From assembly GCF_029760855.1 (NCBI RefSeq), contig NZ_SOSI01000003.1, positions 186,001 to 250,000 of the forward strand: a DNA stretch of 64,000 bases. The letters are read 5' to 3'. The translations under genes were made by a program, and so were the position numbers. The number at the start of each line of letters is the position of its first letter. Position 1 is the first letter of the stretch. The notes beneath the pieces are model-generated. The model made no database searches. It saw only the letters and a list, made by a program, of their open reading frames with translations, and was not told where the DNA came from. This stretch comes from Erythrobacter litoralis. GTDB lineage: Bacteria > Pseudomonadota > Alphaproteobacteria > Sphingomonadales > Sphingomonadaceae. Below are positions 45,400 through 54,638 of the stretch, piece after piece.

Positions 45400-46166
45400 T
45401 GGCGGACGCGGACGGAACCGAGGCGCTGACCGACCGCGAAAAGGAGACGCTGCGTTTGCTCCTCGGCGGCCACACGGCAAAATCCGCCGCCGCCGAACTC
45501 GATCTGTCCGTCCATACCGTCAACGATTACTTGCGCGAAGCCCGCAAGAAACTCGGGGTGTCCAGCAGCAGGGAGGCCGCACGAATCTTGGGGGAGCAGG
45601 AAGAAACGGCCCCCCAAAAGGATGCGACCGAACAAATCGGGATGGCCGATGCCCCGTTCCCTCCCGAATATGCGAAACCATCAGCAACGCCGGGGTCACG
45701 CAAGATCTGGCTCTGGATCATAGGAGCACTTATCATGTTGGCCACAGCAATCGCCGCCGTCCTCGCCCTCTCGGGCACGCAATCGTCTAATCCTTCAGTA
45801 GAGGACGTCGAAGCTTCGGTTCAGGAAAGTTCGGTTGCAGAGCAGGCCGCGCGTTCGTGGATCGCGCTGGTCGATGCAGGCAACTATACGCAAAGTTGGG
45901 AAGCGGCCGGAACGGCATTTCGCACCGCAGTCACGGTGGACCAGTGGGCGGCACAAGTCGATCCGGTACGTTCGCCCCTCGGTGCGGTGAAGAGCCGCAA
46001 GCTCGTCTCGATCGAAGCGCCCGGCGCTTTACCGGGCGCTCCGGAAGGCGATTATCGGATCGCCCAATTTGCCACGTCGTTTGCAAAAGCTCCAGGGGCG
46101 GTCGAGACGGCCATACTCGTCAAGGAAGACGGTGCGTGGAAAGTCGTCGGCTACTTCATCCGGTAA
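45399..46166 (+). CDS. Membrane-anchored HTH regulator with DUF4019 domain
   Basis: A 255-residue protein with an N-terminal LuxR-type helix-turn-helix (LTDREKETLRLLLGG, SVHTVNDYLREARKKLGV, about 9-57), a linker, one membrane helix (IWLWIIGALIMLATAIAAVL, about 103-122) and a C-terminal DUF4019 domain outside the cytoplasm (AARSWIALVDAGNYTQSWEAA to the end). It looks like a one-component transmembrane regulator that passes an envelope signal to DNA. Coupling to gmk by TGATG is odd, since the two have no evident shared role. Confidence 0.85.
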   Translation: MADADGTEALTDREKETLRLLLGGHTAKSAAAELDLSVHTVNDYLREARKKLGVSSSREAARILGEQEETAPQKDATEQIGMADAPFPPEYAKPSATPGSRKIWLWIIGALIMLATAIAAVLALSGTQSSNPSVEDVEASVQESSVAEQAARSWIALVDAGNYTQSWEAAGTAFRTAVTVDQWAAQVDPVRSPLGAVKSRKLVSIEAPGALPGAPEGDYRIAQFATSFAKAPGAVETAILVKEDGAWKVVGYFIR

Positions 46167-46181
46167 TCCGGACATGCGAAC

Positions 46182-46209
46182 GGTCAGGCTCCGCGACGGG
46201 CGCCTGACC
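46182..46209 (+). terminator. Hairpin after the HTH/DUF4019 gene
   Basis: GGTCAGGC (46182-46189) pairs perfectly with GCCTGACC (46202-46209) across a 12-nt loop, 16 nt past the stop. The following TATTATCTCTT is only partly T-rich, so this is a moderate terminator at best. Confidence 0.4.
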
Positions 46210-46266
46210 TATTATCTCTTCACACAAAGCTCCGCGCCCAGCGCAGCCGAATACCGATAAGCTGGC

Positions 46267-47226
46267 TCAGTTGGTCCGGCGTCCAATATAGGAGCCGATC
46301 AATTCGAGATCGTCCGGTCCGCTGAACGAGAAGATCACAAATATTTCCTCGCGGTTCGCCCCGGCGAGCGATCCGATATACTGGCCTTGGAACGCGGCAT
46401 CCTCATCGGTGACGCCGCCGGCAAAACCGCCGCTATCGGCAATCACCGCCAAAACCGGAATGGTCGTCACGAGTTCGGTCGTGCCGTTGTTCTGCCTTAC
46501 GATCCGAATGTCTCCAGAAATGCGCAGGGCATTTGCATTGTCGCCCGTCCCGGCAACAACGCTAAGCGTCGAGGTGTCTGCCGCGAAGACGCCTGCAGCC
46601 GTCTCGCCCGGAATCCCGCCTGCGATCTGCGCGGTTCCGCTATAGGTGAGCCCGGCGGTAAGGGCGGCGGCGGTCGTCACCGGATTGAAGAACAGCGCAT
46701 AGCGGAAGCTGCGCAAATTGCCGGGCACCGTTTCGCGCACGAAGCTCTGACTTGTGCGATAGAAGACGCGCAGGATTTCCTCATACGGCCGTTCCAGCAC
46801 CAACCGGTTGCCGTCCGCCAGATAGCTGCGCTGACTATCGGACGATGTCTCCAGATCTTCCCCGCCGAAGGTCGGCAGCTCTGCCGCATCGGGGAAGGTG
46901 AAGGTCACCGCTTCGGGCGATGTCTCGTAGGTAATGGAACTTGTGCCCGCACGCCGGGCACGGCTGTTCCAGACCTCCGTGCCACCGGTTGGCGTGAAAT
47001 AGGCGAAGCTGTACGACGTGCCGTTGAAGCTTGCCGTAAAGTCCTGCGCGAAGTCGAACTCGGTGGAAGTCGGAGTAGGCGTGGGGCTCGGGCTGGGAGC
47101 CGGTGAATCGGTCGGAGTGGGCGTCGGGGTCGGCGAAGGCGTTCCCTCGTCGTCATCTCCACCGCAAGCGACCAGCAAAGCGCAGCAAGCCGCCGCACTG
47201 ACGAAAAATCCAAGATTACGGCGCAA
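46267..47226 (-). CDS. Surface or periplasmic lipoprotein, transferrin-binding-protein-like beta fold
   Basis: A 319-residue protein that begins at a TTG (47226) behind GGAAGGGA. The lipobox LVAC leads into a Pro/Thr repeat linker (about 28-54). The rest is beta-rich, with a C-terminal half (GLTYSGTAQIAGGIPGE, LRISGDIRI, FQGQYIGSLAGANREEIF) resembling lipoprotein beta-barrels of the transferrin-binding or Slam-substrate kind found in sphingomonads. That resemblance is a pattern impression only. Confidence 0.6.
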   Translation of the reverse strand: MRRNLGFFVSAAACCALLVACGGDDDEGTPSPTPTPTPTDSPAPSPSPTPTPTSTEFDFAQDFTASFNGTSYSFAYFTPTGGTEVWNSRARRAGTSSITYETSPEAVTFTFPDAAELPTFGGEDLETSSDSQRSYLADGNRLVLERPYEEILRVFYRTSQSFVRETVPGNLRSFRYALFFNPVTTAAALTAGLTYSGTAQIAGGIPGETAAGVFAADTSTLSVVAGTGDNANALRISGDIRIVRQNNGTTELVTTIPVLAVIADSGGFAGGVTDEDAAFQGQYIGSLAGANREEIFVIFSFSGPDDLELIGSYIGRRTN

Positions 47227-47334
47227 AACAATCCCTTCCGGTCCAGATACACGCGCAACGGCGCAGCCCCCGGTAAGCCCGGATAGCGGCGACCGCCTGC
47301 CCCCCGCAAGCGAATTCGCCGATCCGGTAAGAGG

Positions 47335-48141
47335 TTAGCGGCCGCCGGCGGGATCCGCGAAATGCGTGGGCAGGTGCGCGTTGACGATCCCGCCATCGAC
47401 GGTCAACGTCTCGCCGATCGTGTAGTCGCCGGCACGGCTGGCGAGGTAAACGGCGCTGCCACCCATATCGAACGCATCGCCGACGCGCTTGCTGGGAATG
47501 CCTTTCGCGCTCTCGTCCTCCATGTCTCGCGCGACGCGGTTCATGTTGGACGGGAAAGCGCCTGGCGCGATGCTGCTGACGTAGATGTGATCCTTGACCA
47601 AACGTGCGGCCATCCGGCGGGTGAGGTGGATCAGCGCGGCCTTGGAGGCTTGATAGCTGTACGTCTCCCACGGGTTCACCCGCTGCCCGTCGACCGAAGT
47701 GATGTTGATGACCTTCGCCGGCCGGTCCGCACTGGCGGCAGCGGTAAGCAATGTATGCAGCTTCTGGGTGAGGAAGAACGGTGTCTTGACGTTGAGGTCC
47801 ATGACCTTGTCCCACCCGGCTTCGGGGAACTCGGTATAGTCCGCCCCCCACGCCGCACCCGCATTGTTGACGAGAATATCGAGCCGGTCTTCCTTGTCAC
47901 AGATTGCGGCAACCAGCTGATCGCAGCCTTCCAGCGTCGAAATGTCGCCCTGGATGCCGATGACCTTCTCGCCGAGCTCGTCGGCGGTGGCGTTGAGCTC
48001 GTCTTCCTTTCGGGCGGTGATGTACACCCGCTCGATCCCGGCGGCGAGGAACCCTTCGACGATCATACGCCCGATCCCGCGGCTGCCCCCGGTTACAAGC
48101 GCGACGCGGCCCTTGAGGCTGAAAAGGTCTTCGAGGTTCAT
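47335..48141 (-). CDS. Short-chain dehydrogenase/reductase (SDR)
   Basis: A 268-residue classical SDR. The cofactor motif is VTGGSRGIGR at 16-25; NNAGAA, the catalytic Ser in NITSVDGQR, and Y-x3-K in YSYQASKAAL complete the set. The C-terminal GGIVNAHLPTHF is close to 3-oxoacyl reductases. It follows an acyl-CoA dehydrogenase gene by 46 nt on the same strand with an AAGGAG site, so it probably oxidises or reduces the hydroxy/oxo intermediate of the same degradation route. Confidence 0.9.
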   Translation of the reverse strand: MNLEDLFSLKGRVALVTGGSRGIGRMIVEGFLAAGIERVYITARKEDELNATADELGEKVIGIQGDISTLEGCDQLVAAICDKEDRLDILVNNAGAAWGADYTEFPEAGWDKVMDLNVKTPFFLTQKLHTLLTAAASADRPAKVINITSVDGQRVNPWETYSYQASKAALIHLTRRMAARLVKDHIYVSSIAPGAFPSNMNRVARDMEDESAKGIPSKRVGDAFDMGGSAVYLASRAGDYTIGETLTVDGGIVNAHLPTHFADPAGGR

Positions 48142-48187
48142 CTGGTTACTCCTTGCATCACAGGCTGTGCGCGGCCGCGCTGCCCGC

Positions 48188-49327
48188 TCAATACCCGCTC
48201 AATTCCGCCACCCGGCCGGCATGGTAGTACTGGTCGCCCAGAAACTCCTGCAGCGCGCGGTCGCGCTTCATGTAGAGGCCGATGTCGTATTCGTCCGTCA
48301 TGCCGATGCCGCCGTGCATCTGCACGCCCTCGCGAACGGCGAGGCCAGCCGCCTTGGCGACTTTCGCCTTGGCGACGCTGGCCATGAGGTCGGCTTTCTC
48401 GCTGCCGCCATCGACCAGTTGCGCGGCCTTGATGGTGACCGCCTTGGCGATCTCGACTTCGGAATAGAGATGCGCGGCGCGGTGCTGCAATGCTTGAAAC
48501 TCGCCGATCAGCTGGCCGAACTGCTTGCGCTGCTTGAGGTAGTCGACCGTCATGTCCATCGCCCCGCGCGCAACGCCGACGCCTTCCGCCGCCGCGCCGA
48601 CGCGGCCGGCGCGCAGCATGGCGTTCAGGATTTCGCGCCCGCCGTCGACCTCGCCGATCACCGCGTCGCCGTCCAGCTCGACGCCGTCGAATTTGGTGTG
48701 CGTCGCCATCGAACTATCCACCAACCGCACGGCTTCGTGGCTCATATTGGCGGCATCCTTCGGCACGGCGAACAAGGTCACGCCGTCCGCGTCGCTGTCG
48801 CTGCCCGAGGTGCGCGCGGCGACGATCAGCATGTCGGCGCTGGCGCCGTGAATGACGAAATCCTTGGAGCCGGTCAGGCGGAAGCCGTTGCCCGACTTCT
48901 CCGCCTTCGCCGCGATCTTTTCAGGCCGATGCTTCGGCCCTTCGTCGAGCGCGACCGAATAGACGTGATCGCCCGAAACGAGGCCCGGGAGCCAGCGTTC
49001 ACGTACCGCACCGTCGGCATGCTTCAGCGCAGTCGCCGCCAGCACGGAACTGGCGAGAAACGGCGAGGGCGTAAGATTGCGGCCGATTTCCTCGAGCACG
49101 ATATTCGCCTCGACCTGCCCCATGCCGAGGCCGCCGTCGTCTTCACCCACCAGCATTCCGGTGAAGCCCATTTCGGCCATCTGCTTCCACAGATCGTGGC
49201 CAAAGCCGTCCTTGCAATCGCGGTCGCGCCAATGGCGCAGCTGTTTGCCGATCGCGCCTTCCTCGCCCATGAACTGGCTGGCGGTATCGGCGAGCATCGC
49301 CTGATCGTCGTCATGATAAAGTGGCAT
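48188..49327 (-). CDS. Acyl-CoA dehydrogenase
   Basis: A 379-residue ACAD-fold flavoenzyme. It has the N-terminal helical domain, LKQRKQFGQLIGEFQALQHRAA in the C-terminal domain, and MHGGIGMTDEYDIGLYMKR near the end. This type, paired with a second ACAD gene, often forms a heteromeric dehydrogenase in sterol and other unusual acyl-CoA degradation. The active-site glutamate is less obvious here than in the neighbour at 49440, so this may be the partner subunit. Start at 49327 (MPLYHDDDQ) is chosen over an upstream in-frame codon. Confidence 0.9.
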   Translation of the reverse strand: MPLYHDDDQAMLADTASQFMGEEGAIGKQLRHWRDRDCKDGFGHDLWKQMAEMGFTGMLVGEDDGGLGMGQVEANIVLEEIGRNLTPSPFLASSVLAATALKHADGAVRERWLPGLVSGDHVYSVALDEGPKHRPEKIAAKAEKSGNGFRLTGSKDFVIHGASADMLIVAARTSGSDSDADGVTLFAVPKDAANMSHEAVRLVDSSMATHTKFDGVELDGDAVIGEVDGGREILNAMLRAGRVGAAAEGVGVARGAMDMTVDYLKQRKQFGQLIGEFQALQHRAAHLYSEVEIAKAVTIKAAQLVDGGSEKADLMASVAKAKVAKAAGLAVREGVQMHGGIGMTDEYDIGLYMKRDRALQEFLGDQYYHAGRVAELSGY

Positions 49328-49354
49328 TTCTCGTTCCTTTTCCCGAACCGCCAA

Positions 49355-49414
49355 CCCGGCGCAGGCCGGGGTCCAGTGTGCGATCGTCGCAAATGGATCC
49401 CGGCCTGCGCCGGG
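49355..49414. repeat. REP-like inverted repeat, sphingomonad type
   Basis: CCCGGCGCAGGCCGGGGTCCA (21 nt at 49355-49375, given here as two parts: CCCGGCGCAGGCCGGG and GTCCA) is matched in inverse at 49394-49414 with one mismatch, around an 18-nt loop. The element sits between two leftward acyl-CoA dehydrogenase genes, and a G run (GGGGG) follows. Repeats of this form are scattered through sphingomonad genomes, usually between genes. Confidence 0.75.
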
Positions 49415-49439
49415 ATGACGGGGGTTTGATCCTTTTGCT

Positions 49440-50624
49440 TTAAGAGCCCGGCAGTTCCAGGATGCGCTTGGAAATGACGTTCAGCATCACTTCGCTGGTG
49501 CCGCCCTCGATGCTGTTGGCCTTGGTGCGCAGCCAACCGCGCGCGGTCTTGCCGCCTTGCGTCTCCTCGCTCTCCCATTCGAGAGCCCGGCTGCCGCCCG
49601 CCGCCATGATCAGTTCGTGGCGGCGCTTGTTGAGTTCGGTGCCGGCATATTTGAGCATGTTCGGCTGTGCCGGATGCCCCTTATTCGCCTTCAGCTCGTC
49701 CATGAACTTCTCGCTCATGGCGGTGAACGAAAGCGCGTCGACATCGAACATCGCCATCTCTGCGCGCAGCACCGGATCGAGCTCGCCCTGCCGCGCCGAC
49801 ACCGCGCCCAAGGAGCTTGCCCGGTCGCCGCCGCCGGTCGCCGAAATCATCTCGCGCTCGTGGCCGAGGAGGTACTTTGCCACATCCCAGCCGCGATTGA
49901 TCTCGCCGACATAGCCAGGGATATCCTCGCCATAGCTCTTGGGGACCATAACGTCGTCCATGAAGGTTTCGCAGAACGGACTGTATCCGCTGATCAGCTT
50001 GATCGGCTTGGTGCTGACGCCTTCGTTCGCCATGTCGAACAGCATGAAGGTAATGCCCTGGTACTTGTTCTCCTTGTCCGTGCGGACGAGGCAGAAGATC
50101 CAGTCGGCTTCGTCGGCATAGGAGGTCCAGATCTTCTGACCATTGACGATCCAGTGATCGCCCTTGTCCTCGCCATAGGTCTGCATCGAAACAAGGTCGC
50201 TGCCGCTACCCGGCTCGCTATAGCCCTGGCACCAGCGGATTTCGCCGCGCGCGATTTCGTTGAGAAACTTCTGCTTCTGACCTTCCGTGCCGAAATGCAA
50301 AAGCGCGGGGCCGAGCATCCAGATCCCGAAGCTGGAGAGCGGCGGGCGCGCGTTGATTCGCGCCATTTCCTGCCGCAGGATCTTGCCCTCGGCAGGCGAG
50401 AGGCCGGCGCCGCCATAGGGTTTCGGCCATTCGGGTACGGTGTAGCCCTTATCGCGGCAGGCTTCGAACCATGCTTTTTGCGCATCGTTCTTGAAGCTGC
50501 CGTTGCGGCCGCCCCAATAGACGTCGCCTTCGTCGCGCACGGGTTCGCGCATCTCGGGGGGGCAATTGGCTTCGAGCCACTCGCGCGCTTCGGCGCGGAA
50601 GCTTTCAAGATCGGTTTCGGCCAT
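49440..50624 (-). CDS. Acyl-CoA dehydrogenase
   Basis: A 394-residue ACAD enzyme. The FAD and substrate block WCQGYSEPGSGSDL, WIVNGQKIWTS, and the C-terminal EGGTSEVMLNVISKRIL are clear. It begins at the ATG read from 50624; 38 further codons upstream lack family similarity. It is the first leftward gene of the acyl-CoA block and is divergent from an SDR. Paired with the ACAD at 48188 it may form an alpha2beta2 enzyme as in sterol side-chain degradation, but the substrate is not shown. Confidence 0.92.
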   Translation of the reverse strand: MAETDLESFRAEAREWLEANCPPEMREPVRDEGDVYWGGRNGSFKNDAQKAWFEACRDKGYTVPEWPKPYGGAGLSPAEGKILRQEMARINARPPLSSFGIWMLGPALLHFGTEGQKQKFLNEIARGEIRWCQGYSEPGSGSDLVSMQTYGEDKGDHWIVNGQKIWTSYADEADWIFCLVRTDKENKYQGITFMLFDMANEGVSTKPIKLISGYSPFCETFMDDVMVPKSYGEDIPGYVGEINRGWDVAKYLLGHEREMISATGGGDRASSLGAVSARQGELDPVLRAEMAMFDVDALSFTAMSEKFMDELKANKGHPAQPNMLKYAGTELNKRRHELIMAAGGSRALEWESEETQGGKTARGWLRTKANSIEGGTSEVMLNVISKRILELPGS

Positions 50625-50788
50625 GATCGGTTCCTCTCGTATCGCGTATTTCAAGAACACGGTATGGCGAAAAGCCCGCCCCCTGCAAGCCTTTCCGCTG
50701 CATTTCGCCATGCCGTAACGTCGGCGTGGCGCATCCACGGTTTACGTTGACGTGACCCTGTGCTCCCCTAAGCATGGGAGCCGAGAAC

Positions 50789-51667
50789 ATGGGAGAGAGA
50801 GCCGTGCGATTCTCCGGCAAAACCGTCGTCGTCACCGGCGGCGCATCCGGCATCGGAGCCGAAACCGTTCGCCTGTTCGCAGGCGAAGGGGCGGACGTGG
50901 TGAGCGCCGACATCGACGAGGATACCGGTCGCCGCATCGCGGAAGAATGCGAAGGTGAGGTACGGTTCGTACGCTGCGACGTGACCGACCCTGCCGATAT
51001 CGAAGCGCTGATGAATGTCGCGGCCGAGGCATCTGGCGGAATCGACACCGTGTTCAACAATGCCGGTGCAGGCGGAGCGCGGGCATCCATCGCGGAGATC
51101 GAGCCGGACGAGTGGGACCGGACGATGGATCTGCTGCTCCGCTCGGTCGCATTCGGCATCCGCTACGCCGTGCCGCACATGAAGGATCGCAAAGGCGCAA
51201 GCATCGTCAACACCAGCAGCGTCGCCGCCGTCGGCCCAGGCTATGCGCCGACCGCTTATTCGGTCGCAAAGGCGGGGGTTTTGCATCTCACGAAGGTCGC
51301 AGCGACCGATCTGGCGCAATTCGGCATTAGGGTGAACGCGGTGCAGCCGGGCTTCATCAACACCAATATATTTACAGCGTCGCTGGGCATCGGCGGCGTT
51401 ATGCAGCGCATGGCCAACAACGCCATCGCCCAGATGTCCGCCAACGCGCAGCCTGTGCCGCGCGGCGGGCAGGCCAGCGACATCGCCGAGGCGGTCGCCT
51501 ATCTCGCGAGCGAGGCAGCGGGTTTCGTTACCGGCACCTCGATCCTGGTCGATGGCGGCATCACGCTCGGCCCGCGGCATAGCTGGGACCCCGAAGAGCC
51601 CGGCCTGTTCGACGCGCTCGATACGATGGCGAACGCACAGCAGGGGCAGGAGCCGACCGCCGACTGA
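50789..51667 (+). CDS. Short-chain dehydrogenase/reductase (SDR)
   Basis: A 292-residue classical SDR: VVTGGASGIGAE cofactor loop, NNAGAGG, Ser in NTSSVAAVG and YSVAKAG. A C-terminal extension of about 25 residues follows the normal DGGITLG end. The ATG at 50789 has GGGAG 8 nt upstream; one at 50774 has none. Its stop overlaps the next gene (TGATG). It heads the rightward half of the acyl-CoA cluster. Confidence 0.9.
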   Translation: MGERAVRFSGKTVVVTGGASGIGAETVRLFAGEGADVVSADIDEDTGRRIAEECEGEVRFVRCDVTDPADIEALMNVAAEASGGIDTVFNNAGAGGARASIAEIEPDEWDRTMDLLLRSVAFGIRYAVPHMKDRKGASIVNTSSVAAVGPGYAPTAYSVAKAGVLHLTKVAATDLAQFGIRVNAVQPGFINTNIFTASLGIGGVMQRMANNAIAQMSANAQPVPRGGQASDIAEAVAYLASEAAGFVTGTSILVDGGITLGPRHSWDPEEPGLFDALDTMANAQQGQEPTAD

Positions 51668-53142
51668 TGCCTTTCACCACCGGCCCCCTGTCCCAGCGCC
51701 TGAAGCTGTCGCACGGCTTCGGAGCCGTCGCGTTCGGCGTGAAGGACGGTGGCTTCAGCTTTTTCCTGCTGCCGTTCTACAACCTCGTTCTCGGGGTGGA
51801 AGCGAGCGTGGTGGGCGCCGCTCTTGCGACCGCACTGGTGATCGACGCCTTCGTCGATCCGCTGATCGGGCATCTGTCGGACCGGACCTATACGAAATGG
51901 GGGCGCAGGCTTCCGTGGCTCTATTTCGCACCAATCCCCCTTGCCCTGATGTGGGCGCTGCTCTGGTCGCCGCCTTTCACCGGCACGCCGAGCTATTGGG
52001 AAATTCTTGCCCTCGCCGTCGGCGTGCGCCTGCTGCTGTCGGCGTGCGAGGTACCTTCGATCAGTCTCGTGCCCGAAATCACCGACGATTACGACGAACG
52101 CACGACGCTGTTCCGCTATCGCTTCCTCTCCGGCTGGCTCGGCGGACTGCTGATGATGGTGCTGACCTTCACCGTGTTTCTGCCGACCCCGGAATCGCAA
52201 TTGCGGCCCGAAGGCTATGCGCAATACGGGCTGTTCGGCGCGTTCCTGATCGCGTTCGCGGTAATCGGATCGGCGGTGTTGCAGCACCGCTTAGTAGCCC
52301 ATCGTCCGGCCGAGCGCCCCCCGCCCTTCTCGCTGCGCAATGCCTTCTCGGAAATCTTCGATGCCTTCAGCGAGAAAGCGTTCGTGATCTACGCGCTGGG
52401 CGGACTGGCCGCCTATGTCCTGCAAGGAATGACGTTCTCGATTACGCAATACGTCAATCTCTACGTCTGGCAGTTCTCCGAACTTGCGTTCAAACTGTTC
52501 CCGGCTGCGCTGTTCGTGTCGGTCGTGCTGATGTTCGTGATTGTCGGCCCGCTGCATCGCGCGCTCGGCAAGCCGAAAGCTGCGGCGTATGGCGCGGTCG
52601 CCGGGCTGGTCTTCTTTGCCATTCCCTATCTCCTGCTGCTTGCCGGCCTGTGGCCGCAAACCGGCGGGACGGCATCGACCGCGCTGTATTACGTGTTCCT
52701 CGTTTTGGGTAACACGTCGAGTGTTGTGGCCAGCATTTCGGCGACCTCGATGGTGGCCGAGATCGTCGAATCCTTCGAGGAGCGGACCGGGCGGCGCGCG
52801 GAAGGGACGTTCTATTCCGGCAACTGGCTGGTGCAGAAATGCGCGACCGGCGGGGGCATCCTGCTCACCAGCCTGATCATCCAGTCGCTTTCGCTAACAC
52901 CCGGAACCCCGCAGGACGCGGTCGCGGGCGGCACGGTGTCGCGGCTTGTGCTGCTGTATCTTCTGGCGACCACGGTGCTGGCGCTGGCAGCGGCGTTCTG
53001 GCTGGCCCGCTTCCCGATTTCGCGCGAGGATCACGAAGCAAGGGTCGCCCGGCGCGAGGCTAACATCAAGCACGCGCCGGAACCCGATCCGCTGGACGAA
53101 GTCTCCCGCATCGACCCCGATGCGCATTCGATCAAATATTAG
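51667..53142 (+). CDS. MFS transporter of the GPH (cation symporter) type
   Basis: A 491-residue, 12-helix transporter. The signature DAFVDPLIGHLSDRT followed by KWGRRLPW is characteristic of the glycoside-pentoside-hexuronide:cation symporter branch. In sphingomonads such carriers often sit in sterol- or xenobiotic-degradation loci. Translationally coupled to the SDR, it is likely the importer for the compound degraded by the surrounding dehydrogenases. Confidence 0.9.
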   Translation: MPFTTGPLSQRLKLSHGFGAVAFGVKDGGFSFFLLPFYNLVLGVEASVVGAALATALVIDAFVDPLIGHLSDRTYTKWGRRLPWLYFAPIPLALMWALLWSPPFTGTPSYWEILALAVGVRLLLSACEVPSISLVPEITDDYDERTTLFRYRFLSGWLGGLLMMVLTFTVFLPTPESQLRPEGYAQYGLFGAFLIAFAVIGSAVLQHRLVAHRPAERPPPFSLRNAFSEIFDAFSEKAFVIYALGGLAAYVLQGMTFSITQYVNLYVWQFSELAFKLFPAALFVSVVLMFVIVGPLHRALGKPKAAAYGAVAGLVFFAIPYLLLLAGLWPQTGGTASTALYYVFLVLGNTSSVVASISATSMVAEIVESFEERTGRRAEGTFYSGNWLVQKCATGGGILLTSLIIQSLSLTPGTPQDAVAGGTVSRLVLLYLLATTVLALAAAFWLARFPISREDHEARVARREANIKHAPEPDPLDEVSRIDPDAHSIKY

Positions 53143-53187
53143 TTCCAATTCAACGACAAGACCGACGAGAAAGAAAGGACCGAACCC

Positions 53188-54513
53188 ATGGATTTCGAAC
53201 CGACCGAGAGGCAAGTCTACTGGCGCGACCGGGTGAAGACATTCATCGAACAGAACGTCCGCCCCGCGATCTCGACTTACAAGAAGCAGGACGAGCAGGG
53301 CGAACGCTGGAAGGTGATCGACGTCGTTGAAGACCTGAAGAAGAAGGCCAAGGGCGAGGGCATCTGGAACCTCTTCATGCCGCCACGCAACGAGAGCCAC
53401 AATCATGTGGAGGAGAGTTTCGAGTTCGAAGGCCCGGGCCTGACCAATCTCGAATACGCCTTGTGCGCCGAGGAAATGGGCCGCATCGGCTTCGCGTCAG
53501 AAACCTTCAACTGCTCCGCGCCCGACACCGGCAACATGGAAGTGCTGCACCGCTACGGCACCCGCGCACAGAAGGACAAGTGGCTCACCCCGCTGATGAA
53601 CGGCGAGATCCGCTCCGCCTTCCTGATGACCGAACCGCAGGTGGCGAGTTCGGACGCCACGAACATCGAATGCCGGATCGAACGTGACGGCGACGATTAC
53701 GTCATCAACGGCCGTAAATGGTGGTCCTCCGGCGCGGGTGATCCGCGCTGCAAGTTCGCGATCGTCATGGGCAAGACCGATACCGAGGCGAACCGTCACC
53801 AGCAGCAATCCATGATCCTGATGCCGCTCGATGCGGATGGCGTGAAGGTGCTGCGCCACCTGCCCGTCTTCGGGTACGACGATGCGCCGCACGGCCACAT
53901 GGAAATCGAACTCAACAACGTCCGCGTGAAGGCGGAAGACGCCATGCTGCTGGGCGAAGGACGCGGCTTCGAGATCGCGCAGGGCCGCCTCGGGCCGGGT
54001 CGTATCCACCACTGCATGCGCACCATCGGCGTCGCGGAAGAAGCGCTCGCCAAGATGTGCAAGCGCCTCCAGAGCCGCGAAGCATTCGGCAAGCCGATCT
54101 ACAAGCATTCGGTCTGGGAAGAACGCATCGCCCGCGCCCGCATCGATATCGACATGACGCGCCTCCTCTGCCTGAAGGCGGCCGACATGATGGACAAGGT
54201 CGGCAACAAGGCGGCCAAGCAGGAAATCGCCATGATCAAGGTGCAGGCGCCGAACATGGCCCTGCGCATCATCGACGATGCGATCCAGGCGCATGGCGGC
54301 GGCGGCGTGTCCGACGATTACGGCCTCGCCAAGTCCTATGCCTCGATGCGCACCTTGCGGCTCGCCGACGGACCGGATGAGGTTCATGCCCGCTCGATTT
54401 CGCGGATGGAAATCGGTCGGCACACGCCCGACGAGGACAGCATGGGCCAGCAGAGCAACAACGCCGAAGCCGCAAGCGCCGGCAGCGCGGCGGCGACGGC
54501 TGCGGCCCAATAA
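53188..54513 (+). CDS. Acyl-CoA dehydrogenase, ACAD10/11-like
   Basis: A 441-residue acyl-CoA dehydrogenase with [43 protein letters not shown] and [15 protein letters not shown], matching the ACAD10/11 branch that acts on 4-hydroxy or branched acyl chains in animals. It ends in a low-complexity Ala/Ser tail of about 14 residues. A phosphotransferase gene of the ACAD10/11-associated type follows two genes later, echoing the animal fusion protein. A strong terminator directly follows. Confidence 0.92.
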   Translation: MDFEPTERQVYWRDRVKTFIEQNVRPAISTYKKQDEQGERWKVIDVVEDLKKKAKGEGIWNLFMPPRNESHNHVEESFEFEGPGLTNLEYALCAEEMGRIGFASETFNCSAPDTGNMEVLHRYGTRAQKDKWLTPLMNGEIRSAFLMTEPQVASSDATNIECRIERDGDDYVINGRKWWSSGAGDPRCKFAIVMGKTDTEANRHQQQSMILMPLDADGVKVLRHLPVFGYDDAPHGHMEIELNNVRVKAEDAMLLGEGRGFEIAQGRLGPGRIHHCMRTIGVAEEALAKMCKRLQSREAFGKPIYKHSVWEERIARARIDIDMTRLLCLKAADMMDKVGNKAAKQEIAMIKVQAPNMALRIIDDAIQAHGGGGVSDDYGLAKSYASMRTLRLADGPDEVHARSISRMEIGRHTPDEDSMGQQSNNAEAASAGSAAATAAAQ

Positions 54514-54528
54514 ATATTGATCGACAAG

Positions 54529-54577
54529 AGACAGCCCTTCGCCCTGAGCTTGTCGAAGGGCTGTCTTTTCTTGTTTT
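54529..54577 (+). terminator. Rho-independent terminator formed by a repeat element
   Basis: AGACAGCCCTTCG (54529-54541) pairs perfectly with CGAAGGGCTGTCT (54554-54566), then TTTCTTGTTTT follows. It begins 15 nt after the acyl-CoA dehydrogenase stop and should end that transcript. Confidence 0.88.
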
Positions 54578-54618
54578 GCGCTGCACGCGAAGAAAGGCAG
54601 TGCTTCGACAGGCTCGGC
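54537..54618. repeat. Intergenic repeat CCTTCG-CCCTGAGCTTGT-CGAAGG and partial inverse copy
   Basis: The core CCCTTCGCCCTGAGCTTGTC plus GAAGGG is a motif I associate with many intergenic sites in Sphingomonadales. A related inverse piece TGCTTCGACAGGCTCGGC lies at 54601-54618, so the unit probably spans both. Here the first arm serves as the terminator hairpin. Confidence 0.7.
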
Positions 54619-54638
54619 AGAATTGGAATTGAAAACGT

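Noticed and set aside
46174..46260. 28-codon frame MRTVRLRDGR... after the DUF4019 gene.
   Set aside because: It contains the terminator-like hairpin and has no ribosome binding site.
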